Origin: Sporosarcina sp. Te-1
GTDB lineage: Bacteria > Bacillota > Bacilli > Bacillales_A > Planococcaceae
Reading direction: 5' to 3'
Assembly: GCF_017498505.1 (NCBI RefSeq)
Contig: NZ_CP071798.1
Coordinates: 3,021,001-3,085,000 of the forward strand
Length of the DNA stretch: 64,000 nucleotides
This document shows, piece by piece, positions 30,468 through 39,135 of this stretch. Below the pieces are notes generated by a model. That model was not told the DNA's origin. It made no database searches and saw nothing but the letters and a program-made list of their open reading frames with translations. How positions within the stretch are numbered: the stretch's first letter is position 1; the number at the start of each line of letters is the position of its first letter. Position numbers and translations under genes: made by a program.

Positions 30468-30885
30468 TTATTTCCTCGCCTGCCTCTCTAGTTCCTCTAG
30501 CTTTTTTAACAACTCGACCTCGGTTTCAAGATATTTAATTCGAGCTAGCTTTTTCAAGTTTCTTCTCAGGAGATATCTCTTTAGTTGAAGGGCGACCAGT
30601 ACTATCTTTTCCTCGGCGCTCCTCAAAGAACCCCTCCTCCCCGTGAAGCTGGTAGGACGCTCTCCATCGATCAAGGGATTGATTAGCTTTTCTGGTACCA
30701 ATCATTTCTAAGTCAAATCCATGTTCAGTAAAAATTTGAGAAGGACCTTTACCGCTCAGATTCTCTTTGATAGCTACTATTTTAAACTCAGGCTTAAATT
30801 GAATAGAACGATCCGAAACCGATTTCACATTTGGATTCGCTTCTAATATTCTACGTTGATGTTCATTAAAAATTATTTTACTCAT
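30468..30885 (-). pseudogene. IS3-family OrfA, frameshifted
   Basis: Begins MSKIIFNEHQRRIL at 30885, with a helix-turn-helix typical of IS3/IS150 OrfA. The coding frame runs to SPEKKLEKA and then stops at 30535, while the natural continuation ARIKYLETEVELLKKLEEL (leucine zipper) is in the +1 frame and reaches 30468. The break is at GCTAGCT (about 30543-30549), consistent with one inserted base or a 4-bp duplication. A programmed -1 shift would not restore the frame, so OrfA is probably inactive. Confidence 0.75.
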
Positions 30886-31188
30886 TGAAAACACTCCTGT
30901 CAGGATAGTTATTTTTAGTATACCTAGGCTTTTAGACAGAAAAAACCCCAAATGGGGTCACTTTTTTAAAAGTGTCTACCATTTGGGGTTCAGTTCAAGA
31001 TTCTCTTCAACGGACAACAAAGTCTATAGATAAAATTAAAATTTTAATAGTACACTTATTTCACATTTTAAATCGGCCAGAGTACATTTGTTTACAATCA
31101 TTCTCCCATTCAGTTAAACTAGGCTTCATTGACGAATATTCAGCTGTAAAAAGGTTGTGAGTGGAAAATCACATGGCGTTAATCAGCT

Positions 31189-31731
31189 TTAAACCTCAAC
31201 TTTTGAAACATTAATTATTTTTTTCATCCAGATGTTTTTCAATTCGATATTTAGTCCTTTCATTTTTTTTATAAAATCATCATAATTGCCAACTGATATT
31301 GTAATGCCCGCTCCAAATCCTTCTTTACGAAGAATTGCTAGAAGTGCTTCGTAATCATCTATATCTTGAGAATGGTTCTCACTAGATTCAATGTTCTCTG
31401 AAATCTTATACGACTCTAACTTCCTTAGAACTGAACTTATGTATTTACTATCTTCGTCATTATAATTAAAGGAAAGTTCCTTTATCAAATCTAAAGAACG
31501 ATACATCGTAGCTAGAGATTTGTCTAACTGTTTTGAGACGAATTCGGGATTACTCCAATCTGAATGCATCTGTTCACCTATTGTTTTTTCCAATTCTATT
31601 AATTGAAACTGAATTTCAATAGATGCTAAATCTTTACTGTTACTCAATTTAGAGTGCATGGAAAATACAGTTATTAACAATATAATGTTTAAAAAAACCG
31701 AAACTGTTAGTGTGGTACCTTTTTTGTTCAT
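31189..31731 (-). CDS. hypothetical protein with N-terminal membrane anchor
   Basis: A 180-residue protein with one hydrophobic segment at residues 8-24 (TLTVSVFLNIILLITVF), followed by a mostly helical, charged outer domain with possible coiled-coil stretches (EIQFQLIELEKTIGEQ). No family recognised. Its ATG is preceded by a GAGGAGAT-like site. AT-rich, in the accessory region, without an obvious operon partner. Probably a single-pass protein facing outward. Confidence 0.65.
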   Translation of the reverse strand: MNKKGTTLTVSVFLNIILLITVFSMHSKLSNSKDLASIEIQFQLIELEKTIGEQMHSDWSNPEFVSKQLDKSLATMYRSLDLIKELSFNYNDEDSKYISSVLRKLESYKISENIESSENHSQDIDDYEALLAILRKEGFGAGITISVGNYDDFIKKMKGLNIELKNIWMKKIINVSKVEV

Positions 31732-31813
31732 ATCAAAAATCTCCTCAATAGAATTATCTTTTTCACTTCACTATTAGCGTTTTAGGGAACGTATGTATTT
31801 GATAATTGAATTT

Positions 31814-31949
31814 TGAGCCACTCCATCACATCTTAGTAAGACACTTCTAACATCGCAACTGGCATATCGTATACTTGCAGGCATATTGAAATACGTTTGT
31901 TTCGCTCACATCAGGTTGAGCCACTTTGCTAGTGTAATCGTGAGCCACT
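31814..31949 (+). other. three TGAGCCACT repeats next to a truncated gene
   Basis: Direct repeats TGAGCCACT at 31814-31822, 31917-31925 and 31941-31949, in the same orientation, in a 227-bp gene-free stretch. About 15 bp later the truncated MFS tail begins. The spacing and position suggest the end of a lost insertion sequence whose transposase binds multiple sites (IS21-family ends can look like this), but no transposase remnant was seen. Confidence 0.45.
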
Positions 31950-31965
31950 CAATTTCCAGTGAGAC

Positions 31966-32238
31966 GTTGTTGTCCAGATTACTGTTCAACAGGGAATTAC
32001 TCCAGACCATCTGATCGCCAGAGTTCGAAGTGCAATATATGTCCTTGGCGGATTTGTAACAATGCTGGCAATCCTACTATCTGGTTTGATTTCTGAATGG
32101 AACTCTACTGGAGCACTAGTATTTGGATTATTGGTGTTACTAGTTAACGGTTTATTCATTGTTAAATATAAAAGACAAGGTGTGGGAATGGATAGAATCA
32201 GCCCGATTTATGCTTCAAAGGTGCCTATGAAGAAATGA
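31966..32238 (+). pseudogene. truncated duplicate of the MFS transporter C-terminal end
   Basis: The last ~90 codons closely match the end of the intact MFS gene at 36329-36601, with scattered substitutions (for example GTTGTCCAG for GTTGTTCAG). Similarity continues about 35 bp past the stop codon. It lacks any start or 5' part, so it is a relic of a second copy. Confidence 0.9.
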
Positions 32239-32345
32239 TTATTGAGATTAAGCAATAGGGTGCTTTACTGGAATAAGCTTCATGATTATAACTTACATAT
32301 ACACCAATTTATACATTGTCAGTATGCTGCCCAGTCTATGGACAT

Positions 32346-32538
32346 TCGGCCTCGTCGCACCGCAATCGCCCGCCGGCTCGTCGGGTTCCGTCACTTGCCG
32401 TTATTGATCGTTTCCGGTCTACTTGGCGGCCACCTGCTGATTACAGCCGATTTTGTTGGGCGGATCATCATTGCACCGAAGGATATTCCGAGTGGGCTGA
32501 TTGTTACGACTTATTTGTTGTATTTGTTGAGGAAATAG
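32346..32538 (+). pseudogene. truncated relative of the FecCD permease C terminus
   Basis: From GGCCTCGTCGCACCG to the stop TAG, this parallels 26153-26364 at the end of the fused permease, including VGFRHLPLLIVSG and APKDIPSGLIV. It has a 1-bp deletion near its start (GCACCGCAATCGCC versus GCTCCGCACATCGCC) and an 18-bp deletion before TTATTTG. Divergence suggests a degraded paralogue rather than a recent copy. Only about 64 codons remain. Confidence 0.85.
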
Positions 32539-32639
32539 AAGTAAGTGGAAGCTGGCATACCTTTTTGGATATGCTTGATGGTAGTAGAATGTGTAACTTG
32601 ACTTAATGAATTGATTATATGTACGCTAAGGTTTATGAT

Positions 32640-32673
32640 CTCTTCTCTGTATGTTCGGAGGAGAGGTTTTTTG
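32640..32673 (+). terminator. possible terminator
   Basis: Seven-bp stem CTCTTCT/AGGAGAG (one G-U pair) with a 12-nt loop, followed by a T run. The rest of 32539-32833 shows no gene. Confidence 0.45.
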
Positions 32674-32833
32674 TTGATTAATTCTAAAACAATTAGTTTT
32701 TACGGAAGTAGCAGTAGCAATTATTAGGGTTGCAGTAAAGCACAAGTATATTAAAAATGTACAATCGCCCATCAAAGGATTATCCAAATGAGACATATTG
32801 CGCCTGTGTGATGAACAAAGAAACTTCTTTATG

Positions 32834-33541
32834 TTACTTCCATGTTAAAACGAAAGCTTTCAAGCACTTCCGATTGTAAATACGGACTGCGCCCCAAAGA
32901 ATGAATATAACACTTGAGATAACGAGGAAAATATAATAGAGATATCCATTTTGCATATAATCATAAGTTTTATATTCCCACTCCACATACCGATGATTAT
33001 TGTAATTTATTTTCATCATACGTGATTCCCCGATGCCTTCTATTCCTTGGCTAAATAATTTTTCGCTTGTACCCTCTGCCTCAGCTTCCTTACGAAATGC
33101 GAAATAACTAATATTATCAAACCACTTTGAATTCCGTTGAACTACTTCTTGCAATGCAAGTTTATCTTCAAAAGTGAAGTCATCCTTTGTTAGGTATATT
33201 TGTCCCAAATGTTCCATCATAGCTGTTGTTTCACCGTACGATTTGTCCCTCATAAATAAGTTAGCCGCAAAAAATAAACCTACCAAAACTAATAGGATTG
33301 CTGAGCAAAGAAGCCATTTCGCAAACTTTTTTTGTAACTGAAACTTTGTTAATGGACCTTTGTTTTCCGCTTTGAACCTGTCTATAGCAAGAGTAAATGC
33401 TTCTTGCTCCGATTTTCCATCTTCTTTTAAATCTCGAACAGTTACTAATAAATGTGAACGCAGTTCTTGTTTCAGCTTTTTTCCTTCTTTCCTGCACAAA
33501 CGGGCAAATATGGAATTACCAAGTTGATCAATTTGCTTCAA
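32834..33541 (-). CDS. two-helix membrane protein with permease-prefix/HAAS-like N-terminal domain
   Basis: A 235-residue protein. Residues about 1-65 form a helical cytoplasmic domain (IFARLCRKEGKKLKQELRSHL... GKSEQEAFTLAIDRF), typical of permease prefix domain 1/HAAS signalling domains often regulated by PadR-type repressors. Two hydrophobic helices follow at about 72-92 and 195-215, flanking an extracytoplasmic domain. Starts at TTG 33541 with AAAGGAGG nine bases upstream. No PadR regulator is adjacent. Function unknown. Confidence 0.7.
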   Translation of the reverse strand: MKQIDQLGNSIFARLCRKEGKKLKQELRSHLLVTVRDLKEDGKSEQEAFTLAIDRFKAENKGPLTKFQLQKKFAKWLLCSAILLVLVGLFFAANLFMRDKSYGETTAMMEHLGQIYLTKDDFTFEDKLALQEVVQRNSKWFDNISYFAFRKEAEAEGTSEKLFSQGIEGIGESRMMKINYNNHRYVEWEYKTYDYMQNGYLYYIFLVISSVIFILWGAVRIYNRKCLKAFVLTWK

Positions 33542-33811
33542 TACTCTACTCCTCCTTTGGAAAAAGAGTTACGAATCCGCTCGAATAACAAATAGAATTC
33601 CTGTGTAAAGACTGTAAGTTCTTCCGGTATTTTCATTTAATAATAGCATTGTGAAGGTAGCGAGGCTACTGAACAGAAGAAGTGGATGATTTATTTACAG
33701 AATATTAAAAAATGCATGTAACGATTCCTTTCAATACGTCGTCATATGTATAAGAAGGACTTGGAAATAGGAGAATTAAACACGCTAAATAAGTAAAGGA
33801 AGGAAACAACA

Positions 33812-34204
33812 TTGAAGAACCTGTTTGTTTTATTCGGACTCCTGCTGCTAGTTGGATGTGATCAAAAAGAAGATATGGTAGATAATCCATTTGCATTTAA
33901 AGACGAAATTCAAGCAATCATTGCAATAGGCAAAGGGACGGAAGCGGAGAATCCACTAGAAATTAAGAATGACGATGGGATTCATTTATTTGTAGACGCA
34001 ATGCAAGATGCAGAAAGATACCAAGGTCCTGTCACAGATATCGGAGCTGAGTATGAGCTTGAAGTAACTTATAGAGATGATTCGACAGAAACCATATATT
34101 TATGGTTCTTTTCCAATATGGCAGGACTCTTTGAAGTAAACGATGAAAAGTATCTTTTGAATGAAAAAGCGATTCCAAAGTTGATAACCATGTTTGATAA
34201 GTGA
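33812..34204 (+). CDS. small putative lipoprotein
   Basis: A 130-residue protein with a short signal peptide and lipobox LLLVGCDQ; the mature part is acidic and hydrophilic, with YELEVTYRDDSTETIYLWFF suggesting a beta-rich fold. TTG start 33812 with AAAGGAAGG upstream. No enzymatic motif. One of several small lipoproteins in this accessory block, but not clearly homologous to the other two. Confidence 0.7.
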   Translation: MKNLFVLFGLLLLVGCDQKEDMVDNPFAFKDEIQAIIAIGKGTEAENPLEIKNDDGIHLFVDAMQDAERYQGPVTDIGAEYELEVTYRDDSTETIYLWFFSNMAGLFEVNDEKYLLNEKAIPKLITMFDK

Positions 34205-34385
34205 AAGGATAGTGTTGCTATAAGAACAAACAGTTCTTTGGCAGGTCTACCAATTAAAAATTCAGTTTGGGTTTATTAATCTCAATCGACAAACATTTTC
34301 CTGTTCAATCAAAAAGTAATTACAAAAAAGGGGATGAAAAAGTGCTCTTGCTAAAGGAAACTAATAAGCATCATTAAACGTACTG

Positions 34386-34760
34386 TCATTTTCGATATTT
34401 TCCTTGATTTCTTGCCTCCACAAAAGTTCCGTTTAGCTCTACTGCGATGGCTTCGTCAGTATTCCCCTCTTTTATTTTGTATAACTTAGCCCCTTTGGGG
34501 AGAAGGTTTGAAAACACCCCGCTATAGTTTCCTTCATTTACCACATGCTTTTTTACTGTACCGATTTCGTCCGCTACATCGACAATAACCGTTTTATCAA
34601 TTTCATATATATCCTCGTTCCATACTACAAAATAGAAAGCCCAGTCTGTGCTGCCTTGTTTACAACCTGTAAGTAGAGTAATAATAACAATACAAAGCAA
34701 AAAGCTGATAACATTGTACTTTCCTGATTTTTTCGGTATCACAGTTTTAATCCATCCCAT
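34386..34760 (-). CDS. small putative lipoprotein (LPxGAK type)
   Basis: A 124-residue protein. A hydrophobic segment is followed by the lipobox LLTGCKQ at about residues 29-33. The mature part includes NLLPKGAKLYKIKEG, which resembles NKLPVGAKIF in the lipoprotein at 38095, and the flanking segments also align loosely, so the two are probably paralogues. The ribosome site before ATG 34760 is weak and the signal sequence is unusually long; the true start could be downstream. Confidence 0.6.
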   Translation of the reverse strand: MGWIKTVIPKKSGKYNVISFLLCIVIITLLTGCKQGSTDWAFYFVVWNEDIYEIDKTVIVDVADEIGTVKKHVVNEGNYSGVFSNLLPKGAKLYKIKEGNTDEAIAVELNGTFVEARNQGKYRK

Positions 34761-34885
34761 TCAATATTTTTTCAAAGCTTCATGAAATTCAAGAGGAGTA
34801 ATCTTATTTGTTTATTTTATTTGAATTTCCCTCGATACACTCCTACCCTGTTAAGTAAACTATAACATTTTCTTCTTGTTTGGGA

Positions 34886-34924
34886 ATTAAAACCAGACAG
34901 TTCTTTGACTCACCTGTCTGGTTT
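34886..34924 (-). terminator. terminator-like hairpin, copy of that after the MBL gene
   Basis: AAACCAGACAG/CTGTCTGGTTT with a 13-nt loop; reads with a T-rich run on the reverse strand. A similar hairpin lies at 36768-36800 before the intact copy of the same gene. Confidence 0.7.
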
Positions 34925-34934
34925 GTTTCCCTGC

Positions 34935-35107
34935 TTAAAATGAATAAGATTCTCCATCGTTTGGTACTAACACGTTAGTTGCGATACCTATATCAACTGT
35001 AAAGTTTTTCAAGTCCTCCCTGGACAATGCCCAGTGATTTACAGCTTCCATATGCACAGCAATAATTTTGGCATTAGGAGCGGCTTTGTACACCATAGAC
35101 GTCATTA
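34935..35107 (-). pseudogene. truncated duplicate of the MBL hydrolase C terminus
   Basis: From the stop codon (TTA at 34935-34937) upward the sequence is nearly identical to 36807-36966 for about 155 bp, then diverges after GCTTTGTACACC. It encodes the last ~50 residues (KIIAVHMEAVNHW...). No start, so it is a relic. The rest of the 35108-35341 gap holds no gene. Confidence 0.9.
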
Positions 35108-35341
35108 AAATAACACATGAGATGATGCAGTCTATACCATTTAGTCGAAGAAGAAAGGGATTAATGAAGAAATGCAGAAATATAATTTAGAGTATTGAAC
35201 AATAAATGGAATAAAGGGTTCTGTTAACTATTTTAATAACTCTCCATTTGATGGGAGGATTTGTTTTGATCAGATTAGATTGATTACTTAAATTCTATAT
35301 AAAGGGAAGGTGGTACATTCCATTTTAGCGAGGTGTTCAAA

Positions 35342-36601
35342 TTGAGTAATTTGCTAATTAACGCTGATTTTAAAAAAATATGGTTTCATAATTTATCGAA
35401 AATCCTAAGTGAACGTTTTCGCGAGCTGCTTATACCTATTATCGTACTGGGGCTTTCTGGGTCGCCACTCATGACATCCTTTGTCCTGATGGCTCAGAGA
35501 ATTGGTTCCATATTATTCTCTATCCCAATCGGCACTTGGATAGAGAAAAGGAACCCAGTCTTGGTTTCTTCCTTCTGTAATTGTGTATATGCCGTATTAT
35601 TATTTCTGTTAGCGTATCTAATAGTAATCGACGTATCAGACCTTTTTGTTATTGGTTCCATATTATTTCTGATGGGCTTACTATCATTGGTTTCCAATAT
35701 TACTCTTTCCGCAATGGTTCCCAAAATTGTTGGGAGACAGAGTCTATTAAGTGCGAACAATTTATTTGAAGCTGCCGATGCAATCGTAACCTTTTTTGGC
35801 CCCGCCTTAGGTGGAATCATACTGGCAAAATATGGTCCAAGTAGTACTTTAATTATTTGTGCTATTTTAGTACTGATTTCTTCGTTATGTATTTCCCTTG
35901 TAAAATATCGTACGATACGTGCGGAAACGAACGAACGCCCTAAGAAGGGAAACGAAAAACTGAAGAAATTCTTACAGGAATCCTATGAAGGAGTAAAATA
36001 CCTGTACGCGAATGATTCTCAAATAGCATCGACGATCTCGGCTTTGGCTCTTGGGTTTTCGACCACTTTTATTGTCCTAACTGTTATTATTCATTCAGAA
36101 TCCACACTTCGCTTTTCCGAGGAGTTTATTGGAATTCTATTGTCCTGTGCCGGTATAGGGAATATTATTGGCGTCCTTATCATGAAAAAATTTAAAAAGA
36201 CCAACTGGTTACATTTCCTTAGCACATTGATGATTGTATCGTCATTAGGTATTTTATTGCTGACGTCCCATTCATTTATCGCCATGTGTGTAGGGATGAT
36301 CATCTTTGATGGTGCATTGTCAATGGCCTTTGTTGTTCAGATTACTGTGCAACAGGGAATTACCCCAGACCATCTGATCGCCAGAGTTCGAAGTGCCATA
36401 TATGTACTTGGCGGAATTGTAACCATGCTGGCAACCTTATTATCTGGTTTGATTTCTGAATGGAACTCTACAGGAGCACTAGTATTTGGATTATTGGTAT
36501 TACTGGTTAACGGTTTATTCATTGTTAAGTATAAAAGACAAGGTGTGGCAATGGACAGAATCAGTCCGATTTATGCTTCAAAGGTGCCTATGAAGAAATG
36601 A
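35342..36601 (+). CDS. MFS transporter (MFS_3/enterobactin-exporter-like family)
   Basis: A 12-helix transporter of about 419 residues. Typical loop FSIPIGTWIEKRNPVLV and C-terminal VQQGITPDHLIARVRS. I start at TTG 35342 because GCGAGGTG lies six bases upstream; an in-frame GTG at 35333 overlaps that ribosome site and would lack one. AT-rich. Its tail is duplicated at 31966. Substrate not predictable; relatives export macrolides or siderophores. It is followed by a convergent MBL-fold pseudogene. Confidence 0.82.
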   Translation: MSNLLINADFKKIWFHNLSKILSERFRELLIPIIVLGLSGSPLMTSFVLMAQRIGSILFSIPIGTWIEKRNPVLVSSFCNCVYAVLLFLLAYLIVIDVSDLFVIGSILFLMGLLSLVSNITLSAMVPKIVGRQSLLSANNLFEAADAIVTFFGPALGGIILAKYGPSSTLIICAILVLISSLCISLVKYRTIRAETNERPKKGNEKLKKFLQESYEGVKYLYANDSQIASTISALALGFSTTFIVLTVIIHSESTLRFSEEFIGILLSCAGIGNIIGVLIMKKFKKTNWLHFLSTLMIVSSLGILLLTSHSFIAMCVGMIIFDGALSMAFVVQITVQQGITPDHLIARVRSAIYVLGGIVTMLATLLSGLISEWNSTGALVFGLLVLLVNGLFIVKYKRQGVAMDRISPIYASKVPMKK

Positions 36602-36767
36602 TTTTTGAGATTACGCAATAGGGTACTGTACTTTAGTTGAATGAGCTTTGAGTTGTTTGCCACTCTTCAACCACCATCTTGGAAAGGTGAAGTAAAGGCT
36701 ATAATCTATGAAGGAAGTAATTATAGATTTACGGTACTCAGAGAAATTTCTTTTCTTTAGAATTCAA

Positions 36768-36800
36768 AAACAGACAGATCTGTGACAGGTCTGTCTGTTT
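36768..36800 (-). terminator. terminator of the MBL-fold gene
   Basis: Stem AAACAGACAGATC/GGTCTGTCTGTTT (one wobble) with T-rich sequence on the reverse strand. It lies between the convergent MFS and MBL genes. Confidence 0.8.
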
Positions 36801-36806
36801 CCATCC

Positions 36807-37568
36807 TTAAAATGAATAAGATTCTCCATCGTTTGGTACTAACACGTTAGTTGCGATACCTATATCAACTGTAAAGTTTTTCAAGTCCTCCCTGGACAAT
36901 GCCCAGTGATTTACAGCTTCCATATGCACAGCAATAATTTTGGCATTAGGAGCGGCTTTGTACACTTCATAGACATCATTCAGACCCATTACGAGAGAAC
37001 CACCTTCAAAGAATTGGTTATCTCCCGCATTCACAACAATGATTTCTGGCTTGTGTGTATTGATTGTTTCCTGAACTGCGTCATACCAAACTGTGTCCCC
37101 AGCTGCATATGTTGTTTTTTCTGTTGGATGCTTAAAGACTATGCCGCACACGAGACCAGCAAGTTATAAAATTTCACCCCTTCCATGTTCCCCTTTTGTT
37201 TTAATTAAATGAATCCCTTCGAAGACAGTATCTTCTTGTAAAACTTCAACGTCTTGGAATCCAGCATTTCGAATCTCCATCGCATCTTCTTCATTTTGGG
37301 CAAAGAGTTTAATGTCTTTCGGCAATGCATCTGCCGCCGCCTCATCCCAATGATCATAATGCAAGTGGGTAACAATGACCGCATCAATCCCATTAATAAT
37401 TTGATCAATGGATGTTGGCAGATCTACTAAAGGATTTTTTTGATTTTGTCTTGGTGAATTGGGGAAAGGCGGGTAGACCCCTTTTTCTGCTAACATGGGA
37501 TCAATTAAAAACTTTTTTCCGGCGTATTCGAGAACGATTGTTGCATTTCGAATTTGATGTATCTTCAT
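36807..37568 (-). pseudogene. UlaG-like metallo-beta-lactamase-fold hydrolase interrupted by a stop codon
   Basis: The frame runs from ATG 37568 (KIHQIRNATIVLEYAGKKF, then the metal motif THLHYDHWDE) to a TAA at 37164-37166, and continues unbroken in the same frame (LAGLVCGIVFKHP... AGDTVWYDA... VVNAGDNQF) to the natural end at 36807. A single nonsense codon at about position 135 of ~254 splits it; no frameshift is needed. The HxHxDH motif is intact. Either inactivated, or a sequencing error; a functional read-through is unlikely but not excluded. Ends at the terminator at 36768. Confidence 0.85.
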
Positions 37569-37696
37569 GTATAGTAACTCCTTTTGTCTAGATTTCCTTT
37601 GGACAATGTATAGTCTATACTGTGGGCTACTGACCGATACATGGATTAAATAAAGTGTTTTAGTCGTTTAACTTTAATAATGAAGGAGTTATATAC

Positions 37697-38038
37697 ATGT
37701 TAGATAACACAGATAAGGAGATCTTAGAAGAACTGTCGGATTACAATGAAAGAGTTAGGCAAGAAAGTTCATTTGACTGGACCCGCCACCTCAGCAAGAG
37801 TGGCGAAGTTAGAGGGAAGTGGAGTGATTGAAGCATATACGATTCAAGTAAACCGGGTTAAATTGGGCTGCTATTTACATGCTTTTATTACCATTATTAC
37901 AGAAAGCATTTTTCACCAACCATATCTGTCGTTTATAAAACGCAAGAGAACTATTTAATCAATCATTATAAGATTAGCGGAGATGGTATTGGATCTTTAC
38001 CACTCACTCCTCAAGCATTCAATAACAGAGCTATATAG
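37697..38038 (+). pseudogene. AsnC/Lrp-family regulator, frameshifted
   Basis: Starts MLDNTDKEILEELS with AAGGAG upstream, then the recognition helix MKELGKKVHLTGPATSARVAK is in a different frame, pointing to a small deletion near 37740. A second break lies after YLSFIK: the continuation TQENYLINHYKISGDG is in another frame, to a stop at 38036-38038. The C-terminal ligand domain is incomplete. Lies divergently from the broken MBL gene, which it may once have controlled. Confidence 0.8.
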
Positions 38039-38094
38039 TCATATAAGGTAACTTACATGACCAATATCCGTCTAACGATAGAGGAGGGATAAAT

Positions 38095-38490
38095 GTGAGA
38101 AAAGCAATTTTATTTTTTGGTTTGTTTGTAGTTGTTTTATTAGCTGGATGTTCTAATTCATCGCATGCAGATAAAACAGAAGTACATAAAACTGATAATC
38201 CGGATGCGGAAGAAATTTTAGCATTAGACCCTGAAGCCGATATCTTTCAGTTTGAAGGTGTAATTTATCAAACTGGAATCGAATGGGTTGAGGAGCTCAC
38301 TTTAACAAAAGATGTGCAAGTGGGAGAAATTAAAACAAGAAATGAAACGGATACAAATTTTGTAGACGAAATGTCGAATAAACTGCCAGTTGGGGCAAAG
38401 ATTTTTTCGACGATAGAAAAAGAAGGTCTAATTTTACTCGTAGAGTCGGAAGGCAAAATCTTGAGATACTATGCGTTGGTAGAAGGGTAA
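38095..38490 (+). CDS. small putative lipoprotein (LPxGAK type)
   Basis: A 131-residue protein with signal peptide and lipobox LLAGCSNSS. The mature part has EEILALDPEADIFQFEGVIY and the segment NKLPVGAKIFSTIEKEG, resembling the reverse-strand lipoprotein at 34386-34760. The GTG start at 38095 follows GAGGAGG; ATG at 38093 is immediately followed by a stop in its own frame. Function unknown. A hairpin terminator follows. Confidence 0.78.
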   Translation: MRKAILFFGLFVVVLLAGCSNSSHADKTEVHKTDNPDAEEILALDPEADIFQFEGVIYQTGIEWVEELTLTKDVQVGEIKTRNETDTNFVDEMSNKLPVGAKIFSTIEKEGLILLVESEGKILRYYALVEG

Positions 38491-38535
38491 TGGCTATTCT
38501 AAATTTCAGAAATGCACGAGGAGAAAATTAGATTG

Positions 38536-38565
38536 GATGGGAAGCATAACGCTTTCCATCTATTT
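38536..38565 (+). terminator. probable terminator after the lipoprotein
   Basis: Stem GATGGGAAGC/GCTTTCCATC (one wobble) with a 5-nt loop and a T-rich tail. Confidence 0.5.
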
Positions 38566-38676
38566 CATATACAATTTTTTTATCTCATAGCTATCGTTAC
38601 TGCTTTGTGGAAACTAAAGTGTAATGACTAACGTCAGATTTTGTGAGTGAAAAATCTGAATTCAGGGGGATTTTAC

Positions 38677-39135
38677 ATGAGTATTAGAAATTCAGCAAAG
38701 GCGATCATCGTAAAGGATGGGAAGCTGCTAGCCCTAAAAATGCACGAGAACGGTGAAACTTATTACATTCTGCCAGGTGGTGGACAAGAACATGGGGAAA
38801 CACTTCATCAAGCATTGGAAAGGGAATGCCTAGAAGAAATTGGGGCAGAAGTGGAAATTGGAGAGCTGATTTTTGTCAGGGAATACATCGGCAAAAACCA
38901 TGAACTGGCCGCTTACCACTCTCATGCCCATCAGATTGAATTTATGTTTCTATGTAAGGTGAATCAAGGTACATTCTCGGAGGGGACCCACTTAGATAAA
39001 GGGCAGATCGGTACTGCGTGGTTGCCAATCCAAGAGTTGATGGAGTATAACTTATTCCCTCGGGCTCTGCGTACTCATATTATTGCATTCTGCAATAATG
39101 GTAAGTCTCCTGTTTACATAGGGGATATAAATTAA
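38677..39135 (+). CDS. NUDIX hydrolase
   Basis: A 152-residue protein with the Nudix box GQEHGETLHQALERECLEEIG, within the GX5EX7REUXEEXGU pattern, that hydrolyses nucleoside diphosphate derivatives. The N terminus SIRNSAKAIIVKDGKLLALK is typical. I start at ATG 38677 with AGGGGGA upstream; an in-frame ATG 30 bp earlier has no good site. Substrate unknown: could be oxidised nucleotides or a sugar nucleotide. Confidence 0.88.
   Translation: MSIRNSAKAIIVKDGKLLALKMHENGETYYILPGGGQEHGETLHQALERECLEEIGAEVEIGELIFVREYIGKNHELAAYHSHAHQIEFMFLCKVNQGTFSEGTHLDKGQIGTAWLPIQELMEYNLFPRALRTHIIAFCNNGKSPVYIGDIN

Larger units (their letters stand above)
29512..30997 (-). mobile_element. IS3-family insertion sequence (IS150-type), about 1.49 kb
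   Basis: Terminal inverted repeats: the left end TGAACTGAACCCCA and the right end TGGGGTTCAGTTCA are identical over 14 bp, then diverge with a shared TGGACA/TGTCTACC-like part. Between them lie orfA and orfB in the usual overlapping arrangement on the reverse strand. No target-site duplication is visible, so the flanks may have been rearranged after insertion. A hairpin of CCCCAAATGGGG sequence sits inside the right end. Confidence 0.88.

Noticed and set aside
29512..30997. Target-site duplication of the IS3 element
   Set aside because: The 3-4 bp on each side do not match under any choice of ends.
30972..31160. 62-codon open frame at the IS right end
   Set aside because: Crosses the inverted repeat; no ribosome site or similarity.
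31740..31965. Gene remnant upstream of the MFS tail
   Set aside because: No frame shows coding similarity; only the TGAGCCACT repeats stand out.
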